A stretch of 64,000 nt of DNA from DATDUW01 sp035290185 (GTDB lineage: Bacteria; Patescibacteriota; Patescibacteriia; UBA9934; GWF2-40-263). The notes beneath the pieces are model-generated. The model saw nothing but the letters and a program-made list of their open reading frames with translations, did no database searches and was not told where the DNA came from. This document shows, one piece after another, positions 1 to 7,971 of the stretch; the first letter of the stretch is position 1; every line of letters begins with the position of its first letter. Location: positions 1 through 64,000 of the forward strand of contig DATDUW010000038.1 of the NCBI GenBank assembly GCA_035290185.1, read 5' to 3'. The translations under genes were made by a program, and so were the position numbers.

Positions 1-1
1 G

Positions 2-3000
2 GGAAACGCCTATGATTTCGTTGTTCCTTCAGATGGCGTTTGTTCCGGCTCAAACGCGGTAGTCTGTGACGCTGATGCGGACTGCGGGGGCTCTGAAACC
101 TGTATCATTGCCGGCAATCTAGATCCGCTCGCCTTGACCAATGGATGGCAGCTCTATGAATTGGGTCCGTTAGATACAACAACGCTTTCCGATTTTGACG
201 ATACGGCCGTCCTTCGGTTCGGCGGGAATAGCGGAGCGACCTTTTATCTGGACAATGTACAACTGAAGGCAGCGCAGGAAAACAGAACGCTTGTAAAGGA
301 TTCATGGACCACCCCTTCGGTTTGCGACCAGACGCCGGCTGGAACGGCGGCACCGCAGTATTATCTTGGTTGTGAAGCCTATACAGATGAAACAAGGACC
401 CAAACCCCCCTCTATCAGTTCCGCCAGCTTTGTTCCGAATCCAAGGTGGGATGTTCGGCTTTTTTTGCAACGCAAAACGACGGGACGCCCCACGAACGGG
501 TCTTCAATGCCACCTGTTCTCTTGGTGCGGACGTCGTCACAACTCCGACGCCCTGTGTTGTTAACGCCATTTCGGTTTGTACCGTTCCGTCGGGTAGTAA
601 TCGCTGTCTTTTCTCCTGGGATGCGCCTTTGTCGCGGCCCTTGCCGGCTCAGGTGACCTTTGGTCCTGAAACAGTTGTGGTATCCGCAGATCAGGCCGTG
701 TATCTGGTTGCGAATGAGTCGGCTTCCTGTTCACAGGGCGAAGCAGGATGTACGGAACTCGGAACGCCAGTTTTTTCTCAGGATCAAAGCGTTGTGACGG
801 ATTTTACTTCCGCTTCATTTTTGAACCTTCCGGATACCTATGGAACAATTCTGTGTTCGGACGAGGACCTTTTTTGTGCTGCTTGGGCTTCGACCCAGGA
901 CGGGACGTTCTATTTTAAAGACCCGAAAGATCGGACGTGCGAATACAGAACAGGAGTAAGTTTGGGCGGCAAGACCTATTCCGGATGGTTTCAGAACGGT
1001 ACAACGGATTTTTGTTATGGGTCGGGAACCTGTTCGGAAGACGCAAGTGTTGTCTGTACTGATGATGCTGTCTGTGTTGAGGCCGGAGCCGGATCGTGCA
1101 CGGTTGCATCCGGGACCTATTTGCGCAATGGAAATGAGTCCGGTCTTTGGCACAATGGCGATGCGGCGTACGCTGGTTGGGCTGGTGCCTGTCCGGAACA
1201 AGCTGATCTGTGTACGGAATTTTCGGATCCTCTCGATACAGCCGGAGGGGAGCGCGCAGAAGGGAACGCCTATTTTTATCTGGACAATGAAAAATCTTCC
1301 GGACAGAAGTCTTTGACTTCCGGCACGTCCGTTTCTTGCGGGGGTGCGGTCAGTCTCCGTGAAGGGTGCGTTCTCTTTGAGGATCACTCGAATCCGTCAC
1401 TCCTGTACGCGTCTTCGCCAAGCCTGCTCGTTTCTGAGCGCGCGGACCGCCTGTTCGGAGGCGTTCCAGGTTCGCTTCAGACTCCTGTCTCCTGTCCGGA
1501 CGGAGGAAGGCTTCGATTGGCAGATCAGACCGTGGTCGACGTCTGTACAAGTCGCTGTGCGTATGCGGTTTCGTCCGGGACGTCCCTGTCTGATGTCTCG
1601 CTTGCGGTCGGGCCTGTGAAAGCGGGAATCGCTACCTATTACGGCCGTGCCTGTCTTGAAAACCGTGAATGTCCTTCCGTTGTCACGGCCGCGGGAACGG
1701 AAACATCTGGTACGTGCGAGACGGTCGATTCTGCCTATGCTTTCCAGAATGACACGAATCGAATTCTGCGTATTTCTCGGGACCGGACCTGTGCAGAATG
1801 GCTTGCGTGTGACAGTCTCCAGCACGCGTGGGATGAAACAAGGGCGAATTGGCGAACCGTCTGCGAATCCGTCCAGACCTGCAACGCCTACGCCACTTCA
1901 AGCGAAAATGGTTTCTGTTCTAGTTGGGTGGAAAAGGAACCGGTCATTTTGAATGCCAGCGTTTATTCGGCCCGCGACGTTTCCTGGTATGGATTGGAAT
2001 CTTCTGGATACGCGATTCCGAATCAGCTGCCCATTCCATTCTACCGTCAGGTGAATATTCATCCATCCACGGCGTGCGTTCAGAAAGACGGAACGCCTAT
2101 TTTGGACGGAGAAACTGGCGACCTGGTTCCCTGTGACGCAAACAACGACTGCTCAGGAGACGGCGGAACCTGTTCGGAAGTGGCAGGAGATTATCGGTTG
2201 GCGTACGTGGCCGGGTCGTGCAGTGGGGAAAATGGCGCGGCGTGCCGCGTCGGATTCTGTACGGAAAGCGGCCGTCTTTGCAACGGAACGTTTGACTGCG
2301 AAGAAGGGGAAAAATGTACGGTTGGATTTTGCGAAACGACCAAGCCGGATTCTTTTTGCGAGATATCGGATGATTGTGGCAACGGCTTCAATGAGTGCCA
2401 CAACGGCGTTTGTGTGGATACAAAGACAAGTAAGGACGATACGCTCGAAACATGCACGGAAGATGCTGATTGTACGCTGGCGGACCTGGATGGAGATGGT
2501 GAAGCGGATCCGGAATATACCTCCTGCATTCCTGGCGCTCTGGCTAAAAGCGGTGTTTGCTATAACAGTAGTTGTCTTACGGGGATTGATGGTAATCCTC
2601 TCAACCTCGACGCAGCCGAGGGTGAATCCTGCCGCGGGTACCCAGATGCCCTTGCGCCTTTCCCAACACAGATCGTAAAAACATGGACAGATCCGTCAAG
2701 CGGCAGCGGTGCCTCAACGCCTTCGCTGACGGCTTCGGATATCAATACAACGGATGAATTGGACGCCATTCCATCCGAGTACATTTCCGGTTTCCCAGAG
2801 GTGCCCACCTGCAGTCCTGTTTTGGAAGGTTCCGGTGCTGCCTTGACCGACGGCTGTGTCTGTTCTTATGACAAGGCGGAATACGGCAAGGGTGCACAGG
2901 TTCGCTATTATCCTCCTGGGACATCGAAAGACAAGATTCTTCCCGGCATTTGTATAGGTGGGAGTGCAGAGGGTCAAAAATGTGAAAACAACGCCCAGTG

Positions 3001-5623
3001 TCAGGATGCGGATGGCGCGGGAACCGATGGAACCTGTGGAACACTGACAGGGAAAGACCGCTTTATTGGCTGGAAAGGATTCTGTATTGAACGGGACACC
3101 TCTATTCAGCTTTTTGGAAGTCCAAATGAGGAGGATCGTGCCTGCCTTACCTGGCTTCCTGTAGATCAGTTGAAGGGTTCCACGGACATGTATGCGAAGA
3201 GCGTGGAGGCGGGTTATCCGCTTGCAGACACTTATTATTGCACGGAGGTCGGTTATTACGCCGATCTCTATCCAACGGGGACGCAGTTTGATGCGGAAAC
3301 CGGCTTGCCCAAGGATAATATTGATTTCGCCTGTGCCGCAACCGATGCGTCAGGATGCGATTGGCCGGAATATGGAAGTTGTGAAAAAAATGTCTATTGT
3401 CCAAAAGGCTATACGGCAGTTGTGGGATCCTGCGATAACGGAAGTCTAGGAAATGCGGAAAAAAATCCCACGGACAGTTATTGTGATTCTGGAGATCAGT
3501 TGGAGGATCAGGTTGTTGCTTCCGGAAAAACGATGTTTCTCTATGAAGGAAAAGGGAGATCGGATGATTGTCCTTACTTCTGTATTCCAGACGGGAGCAG
3601 ACACTTGGAGGGAGATGATGCGGGGAAGAGCTGTCTTGGAGATCTTCCAGGCTTTGGTTTGACCAATACCAACGGAACCGTTTACTACAAAGTCGGTGAT
3701 TTGAGTGCGTATCAGGACGGGCTTTCCTATGCGCAAAAATTTAGAGACTGCATTGTGCGAGGCGTGCCTCTTGCCGGACAGAGCGAATTTGCCACGGATT
3801 GGATGAGCGGGGATGTTTTTGATGGTTTTAGCAGCGGGGGTTATGGCTATAAGATTCTTGAGGATTCAAATTCCCCAGGAGAGCACTATGCTTTTGGTCT
3901 TGCCCATCGTTCTGTTGGCTCGCTCATTGGAAGGTGTACGTCCTTTTCTAGCAAATACCCTGGAATTCCAAGTTCTGAAGGAATAGAAGGAACACCATGT
4001 CAGTCTTCCCAAGATTGTCCTTACAAAGATTCCTGTACGGATCCGAATGATAGTGGTTGTGCGTTTACCACCTGCAACAAGGAACGGGCGGCCAGCGGTT
4101 CCCTCCAGGTCTATCTCGGGTGCTACGAAGCAGCCAAGGTTGCGAGTCTTGACGGGGAAATGGATCCAAACAAAGCCTGGACCAATCGGCTCTGGGAAAA
4201 TCCAAACCCAGACCCTTCGGATCCGACCACAACGCTTTCCTATCGGACATCGACCGCAACGGATTTCAGTGATGAAAAGACAAGTTACATTTATCGTCCG
4301 TCTTCCTATGCCACGCCGGACGGACGGTCTCTGTTTGAGTATTTTTCCAATGGGAAAATGGCTGGGTTTGAAAAGGATTCCTGGCCGCTTCCCGTGGAGG
4401 CATGCAAACGCGATTCCACGACCCAAGGAATGATCGGCCTTGAAACAGCCCCGCCAGGATCCTGTTCCTTGTCTATGTATTCCTCGTATCCTTTGTCAGC
4501 CCAGTACGTCCAGGAGGGATCGACGCGTTCGATCCTTAATGCGGAAGAAGCGCCCTATTCCTATGCTCTGGCGTTTCCGTATGAAGACATCAGTACGGAG
4601 GATGAGAAAAAAGCCATGGTCGGAGAAATAGGGTCGCAGGATGAATTCGGCAGGAGCTCGAACAAGAATCCGCGCGGCATCAAAGAGCTCCTCAACCAGC
4701 TTTTTGCCAAGGTGTACGACGTGTGGCAATTCAGTTGGAACAAAGAAGGAGGTTCCTATGTTTCGATGAAGGATGAAGGGACGTACGGCGCTGTTATCGG
4801 TCTCTCCAACGGCTCTAATCTTACATCAACGGGTGATGCACATTATGACGCTTCCGGAGATGGAACGCCTGACCCGCCCACCGTTGTTTCGGTCGGCTCC
4901 TGTTATGGGACACAGTGTTTGGAAGGGAACGAAGGCAAATTTACCGTCAATAACGTTGATGGCGATATTCTTGAGGGAACAGGCAGCCTCCATACGGTTG
5001 TGAAGTTTTATGCCTGGGCCAATCCTAACCAGATGCCGCTCAAGAACGTGATAGTAAACTGGGGCGATGGGGATCGCGTCAACAGCGGCCCCTACACGGG
5101 CTGGGCTTGGCCAGCCGACAGTTATACGGGGAGCATTGCACCTGATAATTTTTACAAGAATCACCGTGGGCTGAAATCTCCGGGCGAATCCCAGTGTGAC
5201 AACACAGACTGGGGCCGCACCAGCGCGGCCTGTGAAACAGCTTACTTCAGCTTTGAGCACACGTACCGCTGCTCGAATGATTTGCTGGAGTCCCTCCCTG
5301 AATGTCGGCTTGCCGATGATGGAACAAAACGATTGTTAAATTCTCCTTGTACCGGAGGTGTTGTCATGGGAGGGGAAGGAGAATGTGTCTTCCAGCCGCG
5401 TGTGTTTGTGAAGGATAACTGGGGATGGTGTACGGGGTACTGTAACTCGAATTCTGAGGACAATACGGAACAGTGTTATGGAATGTATGAATGTTCTCCG
5501 CAGTATTGTCCGAGTACAGGGACGGATGGAAATACTAAATCGGGAAAGTGTGGGGACGGAGATTCTGGAGGAATTTCAAATCCTTGGGTAAATTTTGACG
5601 GTTATATTCTTGTAGAAAAATAG
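2..5623 (+). CDS. Giant cysteine-rich surface protein with PKD-like C-terminal domain (5' end outside window)
   Basis: The reading frame is open from base 2, so the true start is upstream; 1873 residues are visible. No homologous family is recognised for the whole protein. It is very rich in Cys, Asp and Gly and holds many short modules of the form C-x(2-5)-D-x-D-C followed by another Cys (first at about 58-105; others near 1030-1105, 2130-2175, 2440-2530 and 2980-3045), which look like disulfide- or calcium-stabilised units. Near the C terminus (about 4990-5430) a PKD-like unit is suggested by VNWGDG, then FEHTY, then VFVKDNWG, with Cys-rich insertions. A secreted location is inferred from the cysteine pattern because the signal peptide is not in view. 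It lies upstream of the secretion operon on the same strand and could be a surface adhesin or secreted partner; this is not proven. Confidence 0.85.
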   Translation, partial: GNAYDFVVPSDGVCSGSNAVVCDADADCGGSETCIIAGNLDPLALTNGWQLYELGPLDTTTLSDFDDTAVLRFGGNSGATFYLDNVQLKAAQENRTLVKDSWTTPSVCDQTPAGTAAPQYYLGCEAYTDETRTQTPLYQFRQLCSESKVGCSAFFATQNDGTPHERVFNATCSLGADVVTTPTPCVVNAISVCTVPSGSNRCLFSWDAPLSRPLPAQVTFGPETVVVSADQAVYLVANESASCSQGEAGCTELGTPVFSQDQSVVTDFTSASFLNLPDTYGTILCSDEDLFCAAWASTQDGTFYFKDPKDRTCEYRTGVSLGGKTYSGWFQNGTTDFCYGSGTCSEDASVVCTDDAVCVEAGAGSCTVASGTYLRNGNESGLWHNGDAAYAGWAGACPEQADLCTEFSDPLDTAGGERAEGNAYFYLDNEKSSGQKSLTSGTSVSCGGAVSLREGCVLFEDHSNPSLLYASSPSLLVSERADRLFGGVPGSLQTPVSCPDGGRLRLADQTVVDVCTSRCAYAVSSGTSLSDVSLAVGPVKAGIATYYGRACLENRECPSVVTAAGTETSGTCETVDSAYAFQNDTNRILRISRDRTCAEWLACDSLQHAWDETRANWRTVCESVQTCNAYATSSENGFCSSWVEKEPVILNASVYSARDVSWYGLESSGYAIPNQLPIPFYRQVNIHPSTACVQKDGTPILDGETGDLVPCDANNDCSGDGGTCSEVAGDYRLAYVAGSCSGENGAACRVGFCTESGRLCNGTFDCEEGEKCTVGFCETTKPDSFCEISDDCGNGFNECHNGVCVDTKTSKDDTLETCTEDADCTLADLDGDGEADPEYTSCIPGALAKSGVCYNSSCLTGIDGNPLNLDAAEGESCRGYPDALAPFPTQIVKTWTDPSSGSGASTPSLTASDINTTDELDAIPSEYISGFPEVPTCSPVLEGSGAALTDGCVCSYDKAEYGKGAQVRYYPPGTSKDKILPGICIGGSAEGQKCENNAQCQDADGAGTDGTCGTLTGKDRFIGWKGFCIERDTSIQLFGSPNEEDRACLTWLPVDQLKGSTDMYAKSVEAGYPLADTYYCTEVGYYADLYPTGTQFDAETGLPKDNIDFACAATDASGCDWPEYGSCEKNVYCPKGYTAVVGSCDNGSLGNAEKNPTDSYCDSGDQLEDQVVASGKTMFLYEGKGRSDDCPYFCIPDGSRHLEGDDAGKSCLGDLPGFGLTNTNGTVYYKVGDLSAYQDGLSYAQKFRDCIVRGVPLAGQSEFATDWMSGDVFDGFSSGGYGYKILEDSNSPGEHYAFGLAHRSVGSLIGRCTSFSSKYPGIPSSEGIEGTPCQSSQDCPYKDSCTDPNDSGCAFTTCNKERAASGSLQVYLGCYEAAKVASLDGEMDPNKAWTNRLWENPNPDPSDPTTTLSYRTSTATDFSDEKTSYIYRPSSYATPDGRSLFEYFSNGKMAGFEKDSWPLPVEACKRDSTTQGMIGLETAPPGSCSLSMYSSYPLSAQYVQEGSTRSILNAEEAPYSYALAFPYEDISTEDEKKAMVGEIGSQDEFGRSSNKNPRGIKELLNQLFAKVYDVWQFSWNKEGGSYVSMKDEGTYGAVIGLSNGSNLTSTGDAHYDASGDGTPDPPTVVSVGSCYGTQCLEGNEGKFTVNNVDGDILEGTGSLHTVVKFYAWANPNQMPLKNVIVNWGDGDRVNSGPYTGWAWPADSYTGSIAPDNFYKNHRGLKSPGESQCDNTDWGRTSAACETAYFSFEHTYRCSNDLLESLPECRLADDGTKRLLNSPCTGGVVMGGEGECVFQPRVFVKDNWGWCTGYCNSNSEDNTEQCYGMYECSPQYCPSTGTDGNTKSGKCGDGDSGGISNPWVNFDGYILVEK

Positions 5624-5644
5624 GATTTAAAAATCGAGAATTTA

Positions 5645-5679
5645 AAAGCGGCGTTTCGAGTCAGAAACGCCGCTTTACG
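5645..5679 (+). terminator. Rho-independent terminator after the giant gene
   Basis: A perfect 13-bp inverted repeat (AAAGCGGCGTTTC / GAAACGCCGCTTT) with a 6-nt loop begins about 20 bases after the stop codon. It probably also serves the converging lipoprotein gene. Confidence 0.8.
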
Positions 5680-5694
5680 TAGTTCTTCACCTCC

Positions 5695-6345
5695 TCAGCA
5701 TGGGCCCGAGAAGGTATAAGTGAGGTCTTCTCCGAGTGTGGAGATGTAATGGACCGTCTTCACCACCCCACCCTCCATCTCCAGAACAGCAGAGAAAGAA
5801 TCCCCATTCCCCAGTTGCCCGGAGACGATATCATACGTAATCTTGGATGGTTTTGAAGAGAGACCATTCAGGATTACGTCGTTTATCCCGTCTCCGTCTG
5901 TGTCGTCTTCAGAAGTAGAGAGGCAAACCCCCCAACCAGTCTGGTCGACGAAATAACCTGAGGGGGCCATCCCGACATCGTCGAGTTCGGTCGAATATGT
6001 GCCGGCCGCGGAGACGGTGACTGTGCGTGAAGCCACTTCGAAACCGTACAGTTTACCATCGATGCGGTAACTGCCCGCTGCCTCGACGGTGATTTCGCAC
6101 GTTTTCGTAGCCTCGCAATCGGCCGAGATGTCATCCCTTACGAATTCATCCAGAGCCATAGAGGCTCTGGCCGTAATGAGGGCCTCGAACCCAGGCTTCG
6201 GTGTGGGTGTTGGGGTCGGATTGGCCCCGTCGTCATCGCCGGCAATGTCATCGTCGCCGGGATTAGTGTTGCTGGGATCCTCTCCGCAGCAGCCCGTCGC
6301 AAGCGCGAGGGCCAGCAGGGCGAAAAACGCCATCTTGGTCATCAT
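5695..6345 (-). CDS. Small secreted lipoprotein, function unknown
   Basis: 216 residues. The start was set at the ATG at 6345 because a GGAGGAG ribosome site lies just upstream; a longer frame to 6462 lacks one. The N terminus is a lipoprotein signal (MMTKMAFFALLALALATGC, lipobox LATGC). A linker rich in Asp, Pro and Thr (about residues 25-52) follows, then a compact domain with beta-strand character, four Cys and a DTDGDG calcium-loop-like motif near residue 150. It is probably anchored on the outer face of the membrane. It is monocistronic and converges on the giant gene. No specific function can be named. Confidence 0.75.
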   Translation of the reverse strand: MMTKMAFFALLALALATGCCGEDPSNTNPGDDDIAGDDDGANPTPTPTPKPGFEALITARASMALDEFVRDDISADCEATKTCEITVEAAGSYRIDGKLYGFEVASRTVTVSAAGTYSTELDDVGMAPSGYFVDQTGWGVCLSTSEDDTDGDGINDVILNGLSSKPSKITYDIVSGQLGNGDSFSAVLEMEGGVVKTVHYISTLGEDLTYTFSGPC

Positions 6346-6391
6346 GGTGATCTCCTCCGGGGACGGGTTGGAAACCCATCCCTGCTGCATG

Positions 6392-6422
6392 GCCCGGCCC
6401 AACTGGGCACGGGCTTTTTTGG
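6392..6422 (+). terminator. Rightward terminator-like hairpin with no rightward gene before it
   Basis: GCCCG-GCCC, loop AACT, GGGC-A-CGGGC, then six T. It has textbook terminator form on the plus strand, but it lies just upstream of a minus-strand gene, in that gene's 5' untranslated region. On the minus strand the same DNA gives a leader hairpin ending before the start codon. Confidence 0.6.
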
Positions 6423-6432
6423 TTTTACGATT

Positions 6433-6497
6433 GGAACTATTCCCGCATAGAACTTTGGCCAACTTTTTTTAAAAAATTGGCATGCGGGAATAGTCCC
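6433..6497. repeat. 65-bp compound palindrome
   Basis: Outer arms GGAACTATTCCCGCAT (6433-6448) and ATGCGGGAATAGTCCC (6482-6497) match as inverted repeats at 15 of 16 positions. Inside them GCCAAcTTTTTT and AAAAAATTGGC form a second nested stem. The rest of 6498-6812 has no gene or signal I can support. Confidence 0.7.
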
Positions 6498-6812
6498 AGG
6501 GAAAACCTACGTAAGAAAAAAACAAAAATTGTGAAAGAACGATTCCCAAAAAGTTCTTTTTCTCCCTAAAAAAGACCCTTGAGGGATAAAATGGACATCT
6601 TTATCATGATGGTCTTTGCCTGTTGTTGTCAACAGAACTTGGTTTCCTAACGTAAAAAAGAAGTTTTGTCAAGAGGATGGGTGTGGATAAGAAGGCCTTT
6701 GCAATTTAAGAAAAAAAGAGGATAAAGATGAGTTTAGATAAGCCAAAAGAAGCTTTCACCCGTGGTTTTCTCAAAACCAAGATGCCTCCCTGGACGAGTC
6801 TATCGACAAAAG

Positions 6813-6899
6813 CCTTCGAAAAATCCAATGGTTTAAGACTGTTGGAAAGGCAAGGCGACAACAGCCATTTTGTTCGATGGATTCATTGAAGATTCGAGG
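6813..6899 (+). ncRNA. Structured leader RNA candidate upstream of the small gene at 6985
   Basis: Nested complementary segments occur in the correct order: CCTTCGAA with TTCGAGG (one bulge), AATCCA (6822-6827) with TGGATT (6878-6883), ATGG (6828-6831) with CCAT (6865-6868), and CTGTTG (6839-6844) with CAACAG (6859-6864). This would fold into one long interrupted hairpin about 85 bases before the start codon. No known riboswitch class is recognised. Confidence 0.4.
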
Positions 6900-6984
6900 G
6901 ACATAACTCTTAGGAAAGGAGTAAAGCCCTCGCGACGGGAAAAGGATAAGATCCCGTTTGCCATCGTACGGAAAGGAGAAAACC

Positions 6985-7209
6985 ATGGAAACGAAAGCAA
7001 CGTATATCGGGACAGACCTTTTGGCGAATCTGAATGACCTGCGGAACGGATTTTGTTGCGGTTATGGCGGGCTGAGTGCCCCTAAACCGCCAGTTCCCAT
7101 TTTCCTCGATGGGGAGCCACCAATTCCTTGGAAGAAAGGGAACAGGTCCGCGCGGTTTCTGAATGGGACAGGAGCCGTGTACGCCCTGGAAAGGAGGGTC
7201 GCGCGCTAG
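6985..7209 (+). CDS. Small hypothetical protein (74 aa)
   Basis: A 74-residue frame starts at ATG 6985 behind a strong AAAGGAG site and is followed by two terminators, so it looks like a genuine independent gene. The N-terminal half (METKATYIGTDLLANLNDL) could be a short helix. The middle is rich in Gly, Pro and Cys (CCGYGGLSAPKPPVP), and the C terminus is basic. There is no signal peptide or membrane segment. A short peptide with a helical leader and a Gly/Cys/Pro core could resemble a precursor peptide, but no modification enzyme lies nearby, so that is speculation. Confidence 0.5.
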   Translation: METKATYIGTDLLANLNDLRNGFCCGYGGLSAPKPPVPIFLDGEPPIPWKKGNRSARFLNGTGAVYALERRVAR

Positions 7210-7304
7210 TGGGCTCCGTGGGCATTCAAGTCAAGGCGTCTTGGTTTTTTGGAGAGGCATCAGGGTAAGGGTCCCTGCTCTGTTGTTTCTTCATGACCTC
7301 TCGG

Positions 7305-7339
7305 CGACGGCGCGGTTTGCTTCGCGCCGTCGTTCTTTC
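7305..7339 (+). terminator. Terminator after the small gene
   Basis: CGACGGCGCG and CGCGCCGTCG form a perfect 10-bp stem with an 8-nt loop, followed by TTCTTTC. Confidence 0.7.
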
Positions 7340-7346
7340 AAACGGA

Positions 7347-7374
7347 GCCGATCCTGTAACAGGGTCGGTTTTTA
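7347..7374 (+). terminator. Second, tandem terminator
   Basis: GCCGATCCTG and CAGGGTCGG pair around a short loop, followed by a run of five T. Confidence 0.65.
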
Positions 7375-7515
7375 GTTTTAAACGGATCTTTCAAAACGTT
7401 ATCCCCATTTGATTGTTTAAACAGATGGATGAAAAAAAGTCGGCTTGTGTTGGTTTTTGAATGTCTCTGTTTATTTTACAAAACACTTTTTAGGTCTTAA
7501 ATTTGATGTTTTAAC

Positions 7516-7543
7516 TTGACAAATTTATTATTTTCGCTATTCT
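7516..7543 (+). promoter_or_regulatory. Sigma-70-type promoter for the M23 lipoprotein gene
   Basis: TTGACA (7516-7521), 16-bp spacer, TATTCT (7538-7543). Transcription would begin near 7550, more than 400 bases before the chosen start codon. Confidence 0.7.
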
Positions 7544-7550
7544 TAGCATA

Positions 7551-7971
7551 GATGGTGATTGAACCATCCGCAGACCGATTCACGGTTGCGTCCTTTTCAG
7601 CCGCAAAAGAGAGTTCCTCAAGGAGGAACGAATGCGGCAAGAGAGGAAAAGCCTTGGTTTATAAAGTGACTTGGCCGCGCGGGACGCAGGGGCACCGGAT
7701 GGAGGAAAAAAGAACCCTTGGTCGCGGCGGTTTCGGTCCTGAAATCACGTTCTTCCGGTATCCGGGGGGAGACGGAAGAGCAGGATTCCACCCTTTCCAA
7801 AGGGCGGAACGGGCACGGCAGACGGGCGGTTTTCTTCAGGGAGTTGCAGGAAGCCGCTCGATTTTGCCAACGGAAACGGATGATTCTCGTTTCCATCATC
7901 AGAGGAGGGGATTGGGATTTTCCATCCTTTCTTCCAGGAGTTCCCTGTTCTTTTTTTCAAGGAGATATCTC
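7551..7971 (+). other. Long structured 5' leader
   Basis: About 420 bases separate the predicted transcription start from the start codon at 7972. The leader holds hairpins: GATGGT/ACCATC at 7551-7568, GTTCCTC/GAGGAAC at 7613-7629 and TTCC-CCCTTT/AAAGGG-GGAA at 7786-7809. An in-frame extension back to 7552 stays open but gives a protein-unlike Arg/Ser/Phe-rich sequence without a ribosome site. Other frames are open here too, so it is probably not coding. Confidence 0.5.

Noticed and set aside
134..5623. ATG at 134 as start of the giant protein
   Set aside because: The same frame is open back to base 2 and the upstream residues continue the cysteine module pattern, so the start is outside the window.
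6089..6472. 127-residue rightward frame antisense to the lipoprotein gene
   Set aside because: No ribosome site, and low-complexity translation from the acidic linker of the real gene; it also runs over a terminator.
6771..6986. 71-residue minus-strand frame
   Set aside because: It lies over the structured leader of the gene at 6985 and has no ribosome site.
7552..7971. 140-codon N-terminal extension of the M23 lipoprotein
   Set aside because: It would bury the lipoprotein signal inside the chain; composition is not protein-like, and several other frames are open here too.
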